Assembly: GCA_934045075.1 (NCBI GenBank)
Contig: OW203736.1
Coordinates: forward strand, 19,294,805-19,358,804
Length of the DNA stretch: 64,000 bases
Direction: 5' to 3'
Source of the DNA: Yponomeuta sedellus
Taxonomy: Eukaryota > Arthropoda > Insecta > Lepidoptera > Yponomeutidae
Below the pieces are notes generated by a model that was given only the letters and a program-made list of their open reading frames with translations, ran no database searches and was not told where the DNA came from. The translations under genes and the position numbers were made by a program. This document shows, one piece after another, positions 12,801 through 24,800 of the stretch (within the stretch, counting starts at the first letter, position 1; the number at the start of each line of letters is the position of its first letter).

Positions 12801-15800
12801 ACGCCCGGTAATATCAGGAACATAATAATGTCACTTAAAAATAAAAATAGTGTAGGATATGATGGTATACACACTAAAGTTCTTAAATATGTTAGTGATG
12901 TAATAGCTCTACCCCTTAGCCATATAATGAATTCCTGCATCGAAGCTGGGGTATACCCAAAAAATCTAAAGCCTGCGATCATAAAGCCACTTTTTAAAAA
13001 GGAAAATAGAGAACATATGAAATTCTATAGGCCTGTCGCTCTAGTATCGGTACTTTCTAAAGTGTTTGAAAAATATTTGTATAATGCAATTGCATCATAC
13101 TTAGAAAAATTTTCTATATTGACCGAGGAACAAAAAGGTTTTCGTAAAGGCAAAACTATAAACATGGCTGTGTACGATTTTCTAAAGTACGTGACAACAA
13201 ATATGGATAAAAGGAAGCCTATTATTGCAATTTATATGGACATGACTAAAGCTTTTGATTATGTGGATCACAAGATATTAGTTCAAAAACTCCAAGCTTA
13301 TGGTATAAGAGGCAACTTACTTAATCTGATTGAATCATTCTTAAGCGAAAGGACCCAATCTACGGAAATTTGTAGAATTAATACAAAATCCAAAATTGAA
13401 TCAAAATACAGGTCAAAAGCAAGGTTAGTAAAATATGGAGTCCCACAAGGAAGCGTCTTAGCGCCGCTCCTTTTCATTATCTACATTAACGATCTCCCCA
13501 AAAATATATCTAGTCCAATGACATTATTTGCTGACGACAGTACTGTAATTGTAGAATGTAACGAATTTGACAATAATGAAAATAAAATAAATGACATTCT
13601 TATAGATATAATTAATTGGATGAATAATAATAATCTTATAGTAAATTTAGAAAAGACATATCTAATGGATTTTTATCAACGTACTTCTAAACTTAATGAT
13701 ATGAACATTCAACATAATGGGACAACTATCGCAAAAGCGGAGTCGACTAAGTATTTGGGACTTATCATAGATAACAAACTGTCTTGGAAGCCACAAGTAA
13801 AAGCAATGACCGAAAAACTCAGTACATTTGCATTTTTGCTACATAAACTTTCCAAAATTCTAAGCTCAGAAAATTGCCTCACAGCCTACCATGGTTTTGT
13901 AGCGTCCACTCTCCGCTACGGTATAATTTTTTGGGGCAACTCTACAAATAGGGATGTAATCTTTAAAGCCCAGAAACGGTGCGTCAGGGCGATGTGTGGA
14001 CTTAAAGGAATGGATAGCTGCAAACCTTATTTTATAAAACATAAACTGCTGACACTTCCCTCTCTATATATTTTTGAGATGGCTGTCTTTGTTAGAATGA
14101 ATCCACAGTATTTTGTTAAGGCCTCCACAGTTCGTTCTAGAGACATACGTATGCAACACAGACATAGACTTTGTTTACAAAAATGCAGCACTGCTCTCAT
14201 GAGAAAGAGTGTTTTCTGTATGGCTCCCTTGATTTTTAACAAAATCCCTAATAGCATTAAAGATCTAGAGCTAAGACAATTTAAAAATAAATTATGTATA
14301 TTATTAATAGAAAAATGTTATTATAGTATTAACGACTTTCTGTGCGATAAAACAATCTTACACTAAACTTCGTATTTTTAGTTTGCAAACAGTTTGAATT
14401 TGTTTTATTTGTCTTTGTGCATCTCATGGATTTGTAAATACAAAATTACTGCATGCCTGCATGAATATTCATACGCCCAATGGGTAGAACATAGAATGAT
14501 CATTAAGAAATATATTTAAGACCTGTATTGAACACTTTTTACCTATGTTCATGAATAAACAATTCTGATTCTGATTCTGAAAAAGTTATATTAAGATACA
14601 GGTGTCCATACAAGCCCTGTATCGTAATAAAACTTATTTATTTTTATTTTTGGCCTGTGTGTAATGTTTGTCATAAGAGTTTTGTTTTCAGTTTTATAAT
14701 CTTTGTGTTTTAATATCGGAGTAGATAAAAAATATTTTTACATGGCCTCTCTTTTAAAATTTGAAAATTTTTCGTGACAGTTCTCTATTCTGTTTGTTGG
14801 TTATGTTCTCTATTTGTTTCTCTATTTTCGAACCTCAGGAAGACATGGGCAAGCGCACCTACTACGCGCGAAGAAAACTGGACGAGAAAGCTTCGGAGTA
14901 TAGGTACAACGGCCTTGGTGTGTGGTGCGGGACTCAATTACAAGGTTTGCACAGACTATAATTTAATAAAACCTTTTTTGTGTTAATATGCATGTGTTAT
15001 TTGTTAAAACTTCTGACAGTAAGTCTAGCCACTAGTCTTACAAGCCTCCACCAATCCGGACCAGTTCCCCGTGGTGAAATATGGCCTAAAGGAAGGCCAA
15101 TGAGACGAGATAAAGAATGTAAACAAAGTTTCAGGGTTATACTATTTTTATTTTTAATGCACTAACCCGTGCTAATACATAATACAGAGAATAGTGTAAA
15201 GAGGTTCGAAATTTTACTGATGCCGTGAGTCGCCCATTGGTTCAATTGGTAGAGCGCTGGCACGGATAGCCAGAGGTTGCGGGTTCGAATCCCAGCATGG
15301 GTGAAATTTTAGCCTCTAAATAGGTTTTTAAAGTTTCAGGGGTTCAAAACATTTTTATTTGAATGAATTACAGTTATACAAATTTCGGATTCCCTATTTT
15401 AATCGCTGGTCGTCTGTATTAGTCAAACATGATTAACCAGAAGAGTCCGAATCAGCCGTATTTATGACGAAACTATCCATAGTATTATCAATCATGTTGT
15501 CAATATGGCTATAAAATTTGTCCTCGTATCGCTTCGAACGCAATCTAAACCGGAATTAACTATTATAGTTCACAAAATGGCGGATGACACCAAATGTTGA
15601 CAACCGCCGTACTGAAAGTTTTCCTGTAACACGAAATACGCAACGACAGCTGTCGTCGATCAAATGACGCCATTACCACATACGTGTGACAAGGACAGAA
15701 ATAATAATCGCTTACTATCGCAATGTAACTCAGTAACGGTCCGTTTGTTTACATTCTTTATCTCGTCTCATTGGCCTTCCTTTATACCTTCCTTAGGGAA

Positions 15801-18800
15801 GAGACCCGTGACTCTCGGTGGGCACATAATGGGCTGATGATCATGGTGCATGATTATGCGTCGGGCTGTTTTCTTTTTATTATTTTGCCTGTATGTACAC
15901 CAAAAAGCAGACTTTTTCGTCTGCTATGTATAGTATAGTAGCCATATTCAGTCAATTTTATTTTATTTTTTTATTTACATAATATTATATTAAGTATTAA
16001 ATAAATTTGTAGTAGTCTATAATCTTAAGATCAGCAGAAAAGGCAGCACTGCTGATTTTAAGCATGCAAGTAATGCCTTATGTAATAATTCAAGCAGAGT
16101 GAGTCGCTAACTGTGAAGGAAAACATCGTGAGGAAACTGTGTATCGGGGTGGTCCCAATTCGTTGGCAAGCGTGGTAAATAGGCCCATGCTCTCTCTTTC
16201 TGAGAGAAGGCCTTGTGCTCTGCGGTGAGACGAATATGTGCTAAGCAAAAAAAATATTTCGTAATTTGTTAATGTTTCATGCTTACGAAAGTTTTAGTCA
16301 TCGTCAACCCTGTATCTCCCCCATCGAAGGGCACAGGTCTCTTCCCTGAGGAAGGTTTTATTAAAGTAGCATTAAAAAGTGTGCTAAATTCCGCCAAAAA
16401 TCCCACAAGTACCATGCGGTTAGTTAATGCACCGCCCTATCCCACTTTTTCAAGCAGAAGCAAGACACGAACACACCACCACCGACACAAATACTTGTGT
16501 GAGAAAACACGCGACGCGTTTCGCCTCTAACACTATTTCAGTATAATATAAAAATGCCGTATTTGTTTCGATAGGTTGCTGTCACTTTCTGAGACTACCC
16601 CACAAGGACGGTCCAAAGTATAAGGTTGGGAATCCCCTGGCGAGGGATTACTTGGACATGTTCAGTCAGAACGTGCTCACGGCGCAAGGAGATGAGGCTG
16701 AGAAGGTGGGTTTGGGTTCTACTTCATCTTTTTGTTCAAGTTATATTTTTCCCTCGATATCAACCCACAAACCTTGGGGTGGGCAGCAGCGCCCCCTGCA
16801 GTACAATTCCACCAATCTGCGATCCCCAACCCGCATGCCCAGCGTGGGGATTATGGGCATTACCCCCCAATGATGGCACAACTTGTGCTATGGCACTCAT
16901 TAGGGGAGGGCTATGTCCAGCAGTGGACTAATATAGCCTGAAGAAGAAGAAGATTAACCCTTGTATGTCCCCACTGCTATGGCACGGGTCTCTTCCTGCG
17001 TCGCAGGGAGGTTAGGCCATACTCCACCACAGGGGCCAAGTCCGGGTTGGTGGAGTATTGTAAGGCAGTGGCGGGCCTAACTGTCAGAAGTTATCAAGCC
17101 GCCCATAAGCCCTCTGACATGGCTTAACGATCACATGACAGCCGGCACCAACGGCTTAACGTGCCTTGCGAAGCACGAAAGCGCTCGGAAAAATGCCACT
17201 AGCGGTAGTCACGGGACGCTCACCCATCTACAAGTTTTAAGTTGCATACATACTACAAGTAGTAGCAATACCACTCGTTATCGAGGAAGGAAAACATCGC
17301 GAGGGAACCTTAGTGCTTGCTTACTTACTACTATGGCTATGTGCGAAAAACTCAGGACTATAAATAAGTAATATAAAAAAAATATGTGTAAATAATCTTA
17401 CCTTTGTTTGGACCTATGGAGAGGAGGGAAGAAAGACGAAAGGAAGATAGGCAAAGTCTGGTACCTATACCCCTTAAAGGAGATTGACCATTTTTGTATG
17501 AACGTTGGACCAAGTGCTGCCCAACATTGAAACATGGTACATAATGTTCCTTAGACTAATACCAGACTGTAACCCAAAGCGCTTTAGAATCTATCCGAGG
17601 AGTACTGAGAAAAAAAATATTTTTCATAGGATTGACATTGACGAAAAATCATAACCAACAGCTGTTTTTTTGAAATAAAACACGGTATATTGTGAACAAT
17701 GGATTATTTATTACTATTATAACACTTGCTAAGGATGGTGCTATAATAAATCAATCATTTATTCGTCACATGATCATGATGTAAACATTAATGATACCTA
17801 ATCAATCATCCTCATCGTCATCTATAATTATTAAATCTAAAAATAAAGCAGGCTGCCTTACAACGTCTTCGTGCCTAGCCCACCCCAAAAACCAAACTAG
17901 GCAAACAACGTGAGCATAACTGCCGATCGTTCCGAGCAGGTACAGAGTAACAGGTATTCTCACTCACCGTACGCGAAAGAGACAGACACATACACATCTG
18001 AATATTAGGAAGCGAGACTTTTAATTTCTCTCAAATCTCGCTGTGATTTTGTACCGTACCATTCGATCAACTTGTCTTGGAATTGAAAAAAGAGACAGCG
18101 CTATACAAAGCTGTCAACATACAAAAAACTTGCTTCGAGCGATACTTGCGAGGTCGGGACCTGACTAGAGGAAGAATAAATAAGATAATAATATTAAACA
18201 ACAACGTAAATATTATAAAAAAATGAAATATCAAAAGTTAAAGTGCTACAAAAACCATAAGGTATATTATTAAGTACTACACAACCTCGTGGATGTTTTT
18301 TTTTTAATTATTTTTCTTAAATACCCTTTTATGTAAGGTAGAATAAAAAATTACTCCCACGCCTGGGCAGCATTTGGTCCAAAATGGTCAATCTCCTTTA
18401 ATTTAATTTATTTCAACGTAAAGAATTTACATTCGTTTGCTGAATGTCAAAGTACAATGTAACGTGAGATGAAAGCCGCTGCCTTCGGGCCGTAGTGTAG
18501 CGGAGAAAAAGGCAGCGGGAAAAAACTCCACTGTGACCATCTTTTCTCAAGTCATCTTAAATCTAATACATCCATCAGTTACCACCTATACGTATGATAA
18601 GATTACATGATTGCCCTTTTCAGCCGTCATGGCAACTAAATTTCGCACCCGGTTGTGAAAAAATATTTTATATTCTTTGTCGGCAACTAGTAGCGAATAA
18701 AGATTTTATTTTTCTTTATACGCTACTAGTTGCCAACAAAGAATGCTTTATCCGCCATGGCAACTAAGTTTCTTAACCAGTTGTGAAAAAGGATTTTATA

Positions 18801-21800
18801 TTCTTTCTTGGCAACTAGTTGCGACAGAAGTAATAAGACGTTTTTCACACCTCCTGCTCGACAATGCCTTATTACGTACCGTCAAATATCATCGTAAAGC
18901 ATAGCCTTGTCTCTCGAGGGCAATAATAATGAAGAATTTCCCTAGGGAATAAAGTGATTTGAATTTAGAATGTCAAAATTCGCATGAAAACTATGAAGAA
19001 GCCCCGCATTGCAATTCGAAATTCGAATTGTTGTTCGAAACTCACCCCTTTTTTCTTTTTTTTCTGAACTACTGTGTCGTGTGACCGCGCGAAACACCAA
19101 TAAAAAAAGAAAAAAATTATTGTCTCCCAGATGGTGTGAAAAGTAGAGTATTCACCTCTGGAATAAAACATGTCTTAGTCTCGGGCGGTATGAACCCCTG
19201 GCTTCACTCAGGACTCTACATAACTCCCTCGCTTCGCTCAGGAGTTAAAATTTAACTCCCTCGCTGCGCTCGGGTGTTAACTCGGAGTCCTTCGCTCCGC
19301 TCAGGGTTCAATATACCGCCCATGACGTAATACATGGTTTTATTCCCTTAATGCATAATCTACTATTATTTGTTTGTTGACAATCTTTGCGGTCAATAGT
19401 ATATAAATAAATCATATTTGTAGCATTACTGGCCAGGGTCAAATTGATATATATTCTTATTATATCATTAAATTAATTAAATTGAGATTTACTTAATCTA
19501 TAATATAAAAATGAATTGCTGAATGTGTTGGTAAGCGCAAATCTCGAGAGCAGCTGAACCGATTTTATTATTTTTTTAGAATATTCCTTGAAGTACGAGG
19601 ATGGTTCTTACGGAGAGAAAAAATAAAGTTTCGATGGTAGGCGGTATGAAGTTCGCTGGGTCAGCTTTAGTTTAATTATATAACTAAATAAACACATTTA
19701 TTTGTTTCAATATATCACGGATACTTGATACCTAAACTAGGCCCCTAATGGTGTATTAATGCGAAAGAAACTTATAGATTAGTGTTTGATATAAAATTGT
19801 ATTAGATGAGGACTACATTACCAAATGGTTGCGTAAGAAACAAATAAATTATTTATTCGCAACTAGTTAAAGAAATAAATAAATATATAATAATAGTTGC
19901 CGACAAAGAACAAAAATTCCTTTTTCAGAACCGGTTGCGAAGTTTAGTTGCCATGGCGGCCGAAAGGTGATTGCTATTAATAACTTTAAATGCCTTCGGA
20001 ATACAGGTCTGAGTGTATCTATGCATGTTCCTCTCCGCCCAGGTGCTAAAGTTCGGGCGCATGATGTCCTACTGGCGCAACAACCGCGAGCGCATAATGG
20101 GGCAGCAGGCGGTGTGGCTGCCCCCACACCTAGCACCGCGCGGCGCTGATCGAGAGACAGCGCTTGGGGACCTCTACGGCGCCATACTGCCGCAGGTCGT
20201 AGCTGCGGGGACGCTTACTAGACGGTTAGTGTGGTTAGCAGAAAGGAAGGAAGGAAGGAAGGAAGGAAGGAAGGAAGGAAGGAAGGAAGGAAGGAAGGAA
20301 GGAAGGAAGGAAGGAAGGAAGGAAGGAAGGAAGGAAGGAAGGAAGGAAGGAAGGAAGGAAGGAAGGAAGGAAGGAAGGAAGGAAGGAAGGAAGGAAGGAA
20401 GGAAGGAAGGAAGGAAGGAAGGAAGGAAGGAAGGAAGGAAGGAAGGAAGGAAGGAAGGAAGGAAGGAAGGAAGGAAGGAAGGAAGGAAGGAAGGAAGGAA
20501 GGAAGGAAGGAAGGAAGGAAGGAAGGAAGGAAGGAAGGAAGGAAGGAAGGAAGGAAGGAAGGAAGGAAGGAAGGAAGGAAGGAAGGAAGGAAGGAAGGAA
20601 GGAAGGAAGGAAGGAAGGAAGGAAGGAAGGAAGGAAGGAAGGAAGGAAGGAAGGAAGGAAGGAAGGAAGGAAGGAAGGAAGGAAGGAAGGAAGGAAGGAA
20701 GGAAGGAAGGAAGGAAGGAAGGAAGGAAGGAAGGAAGGAAGGAAGGAAGGGAGGGAGGGAGGGAGGGAGGGAGGGAGGGAGGGAGGGAGGGAGGGTGGGA
20801 GGGAGGGGGGGAGGGAGGGAGGGAGGGAGGAAGAGAGAAAGAGAGAAAGAAAGCCATTGGAACAAATTAATACATCACAGGAAAGAAAAGGCATACCAAT
20901 CATAAGTCGTACAAGAACGATTCACATAAATACAAGATAGGACAGGGCAAGCTCAGAGCGTACATCTTGTGGTGTGTCAATGTTGCCACAAAGGGCATCT
21001 GACTCAGCGTTGTGCTGAGGGTGTGAGCCCTCAGCGCTGGTTTTCAGTCGAAGCCCGCGGTGTATATTACGGGCTGGTGCGTAACAATTGGAAATAGGGA
21101 CAATTGTATTTATTATATTTATAAAGGGGTATATTATAAGAAAGTCTAAAATAAAAATAACATGATGACAGGCAAGGAACCGTGACCATGTCCTGCCAGA
21201 GGAAAAGGAGCCGGCACTTTACGGACGTAAACACCCAAACAAGACACCCATGGTTAGGTTATACTCTCAGCTTAATGAGCCAGCAGGCGTTTGACTACCT
21301 CCACACGAGATCTGTACTGCCCCCGATAGTTGAAAGGGCGCATATAACATTTTTTCCGAAATTGAGTTATATACATTGTTGGAATCAGCAAAAGAAGGCG
21401 CATCGGCCAGTATTTTTTATTTTTCGCTATCTCGCTTTATAGCGATTTTCTGTAGTAGAAATGGGCGCATATGCATCCAATTTTTCGACTAAATGAAAGA
21501 TGAAAAGCCGAAATTAATATAAACTTAGTAGAATAGCCGCATTTGCACATATACGCCTTTGAGCTTCATAGTAATATTTCATGATCGGAAGTTTAATAGG
21601 CGCTTATTCGATATCGTTTTTAATGCTTAATAGATAGGTGGCAAGTGACCATTTGCGCCTTAGACGCTAGTTGGAACGTATTATACCTACTAAGTAGAAA
21701 AGTCAACATCTGCCACATGCGCCCTTACTACTTCGTATTTTATATTTTCTTCGATGCGCATCTGCCAGATACGTCGTATGTTTTTTTAAAATAAATAAAA

Positions 21801-24800
21801 GGCTGAATTTATTGTTTTTTTACTCACAAGTCAAGATGAAACCTACAATAGACGATCATAGGTACTTTTCAACTTAGCCAAGGGCTATTAGATTGATAAT
21901 GGATATTTGTGCCTAAAGTGCCTACTTAAATGCGCCTTTTCTTTCTAGGAAAATATTTAAAATTATACACTTGGTACTAGGGTTAAAATTAATAAAAAGC
22001 GCATACGAAATTGATAGGGCGCATGTATAATTAATTGAATAGATATGCGCCTATTCAATTAATTATGTCTCATTTCTTCATATTTTTTAAACTAAAATGA
22101 AAAGGATTTTTTGAGATTTTGCATATAATATATTTAAAATATACCTATCGTACTATAGCAATTGAAAGATAATCATGTTAACTATTGTTCGACATCTTCA
22201 AAAATATATTTCTTCGTTTAACTAACAGACAGCAAACAATTTAAGTTTTTATTCATTAAACATTTTTTTTCTCAGTTTTAGATTCTTGTTACATGCGCCT
22301 TTTCAACTATCGGGGGCAGTGTAGCTGCGGAGACGTTTCTGTGGATATTAGTTGATGCCATGTTTTTTTTTCGGGGTTAACAGTCTAAAAAAATGAAAAA
22401 AATAACGTAGGCTGTGTTTGGTGTTAGTAGCGTAATGGGCTAACAGGCATTGTGGCTGCCCCCACACTGAGCCCCGCGCGACGCTGATCGAGAGACAGCG
22501 CTTGGGGACCTCTACGACGCCAAACTGCCGCAGGTCGTAGCTGCGGGGATGCTCACTAGACGGTTCGTTACTTCGTATATTAGTTTGCACCACCCGCCTT
22601 TTTCGGGGGTTTATTAATCTAAAAAAAACAAAATATAAGTTATGATTTGTCCTGATCGAAAGACAGCGCTTGGGGACCTCTACGGCGTCGCTATATTGCC
22701 GCAGGTCGTAGCTGCGGGGACGCTCACAAGACGCTTTGTTTCTTGAGATATTAGTATGCACCACTTTTTACGCGAATTCATCTCTAAAGATGCGATAAAT
22801 TAACATACGATTCGTTCCGACGGAGTGACAGCACTTCGGGACCTCATGACGCCATACTGCCGCAGGTCGTAGCTGCGGGGACTCTCACAAGACGGTATAT
22901 TTACTCAGATATTGGTTTGAATCGCGATTCCTGGAAAATAAAAAAGTTAACACTTAGTTACCTTCCAAAGATGACATTGGCAGAACCATAAATGTTGCAC
23001 GTTGATGATAGAGCGGGTTTCCCTGGCACAGGTATTTTACACTTACAAGGGAATCCCAGCAAAAGTGAATGTAAGAATAATTTTGTTTGGATCAATATTT
23101 TGTATACTTTGTATTTTGATGATAAAACTTGACAGGACTTGATTTGAGGACTAAATATAAAGATTCTGACTGTTTTAGCTTCACTTTTAATTACAGGGCC
23201 AGCGAGCCAACGTGGATGACGGCGAGCAATGCGCAGAGCGAACGGGTCGGCTCAGAACTGCGTGCGATGACGCAAGCGCCTCCCGGGTACAGCTTTGTTG
23301 GCGCTGATGTGGATTCACAGGTAACTATGACAGCGGCGCTGGCGCCGATGTGCTTCCGATCTGGATTGAATTTACAGGTAACTATGACAGCGCTGCAGGC
23401 GCCGATCTGAATTCACAGGTAACTATGACAGCGCTGCAGGCGCCGATCTGAATTCACAGGTAACTATGACAGCGCTGCACGCGCCGATCTGAATTTACAG
23501 GTAACTATGACAGCGCTGCAGGTGCCGATCTGAATTCACAGGTAACTATGACAGCGGTGCAGGCGCCGATCTGAATTTACAGGTAACTATGACAGTGCTG
23601 CAGGCGCCGATCTGAATTCACAGGTAACTATGACGCAGGCAGCTGTAACTATGATGCTGCAGGCGTCGATGTGGATTCACAGGTAACTATGACAGCGGTG
23701 CAGGCGCCGATCTGAATTTACAGGTAACTATGACAGCGCTGCAGGCGCCGATCTGAATTCACAGGTAACTATGACAGTGCTGCAGGCGCCGATCTGAATT
23801 TACAGGTAACTATGACAGCGCTGCAGGCGCCGATCTGAATTCACAGGTAACTATGACAGCGGAGCAGGCGCCGATCTGAATTTACAGGTAACTATGACAG
23901 TGCTGCAGGCGCCGATCTGAATTCACAGGTAACTATGACGCAAGCAGCTGTAACTATGATGCTGCAGGCGTCGATATGGATTCACAGGTAACTATGACAG
24001 CGGTGCAGGCGCCGATGTGGATTCTCAGGTAACTATGACAGCGCTGCAGGCGCCGATCTGAATTCACAGGTAACTATGACGCAGGCAGCTGTAACTATGA
24101 TGCTGCATGTGTCGATGTGGATTCACAGGTAACTATGACAGCGGTGCAGGCGCCGATGTGGATTTACAGGTAACTATGACAGCGCTCTAGGCGCCGATCT
24201 GAATTTACAGGTAACTATGACAGCGCTGCAGGCGCCGATCTGAATTTACAGGTAACTATGACAGTGCTGCAGGCGCCGATCTGAATTCACAGGTAACTAT
24301 GACGCAGGCAGCTGTAACTATGATGCTGCAGGCGTCGATGTGGATTCACAGGTAACTATGACAGCGTTGCAGGCGCCGATGTGGATTTACAGGTAACTAA
24401 GACAGCGCTCTAGGCGCCGATCTGAATTTACAGGTAACTATGACAGCGCTGCAGGCGCCGATCTGAATTCACAGGTAACTATGACAGTGCTGCAGGCGCC
24501 GATCTGAATTCACAGGTAACTATGACAGTGCTGCAGGCGCCGATCTGAATTTACAGGTAACTATGACAGCGCTGCAGGCGCCGATCTGAATTCACAGGTA
24601 ACTATGACAGCGGTGCAGGCGCCGATCTGAATTTACAGGTAACTATGACAGTGCTGCAGGCGCCGATCTGAATTCACAGGTAACTATGACGCAAGCAGCT
24701 GTAACTATGATGCTGCAGGCGTCGATGTGGATTCACAGGTAACTATGACAGCGGTGCAGGCGCCGATGTGGATTCTCAGGTAACTATGACAACGCTGCAG

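Larger units (their letters stand above)
15036..15812. mobile_element. 5S-like SINE split by a MITE
   Basis: The SINE tail text CCACCAATCCGGACCAGTTC...GAAATATGGCCTA is interrupted at 15088 and resumes after 15783 with TACCTTCCTTAGGGAAGAGA. In intact copies the two pieces are adjacent. Confidence 0.7.

Noticed and set aside
20013..20905. Long open frames with KEGR or PSFL repeats on both strands
   Set aside because: They are translations of the GGAA/GGGA microsatellite in all phases. Only 20043-20224 is coding, as PolG1 exon 11.
22348..22764. 138-codon minus-strand frame
   Set aside because: It is antisense to the degenerate exon 11 copies and reflects their repetition.
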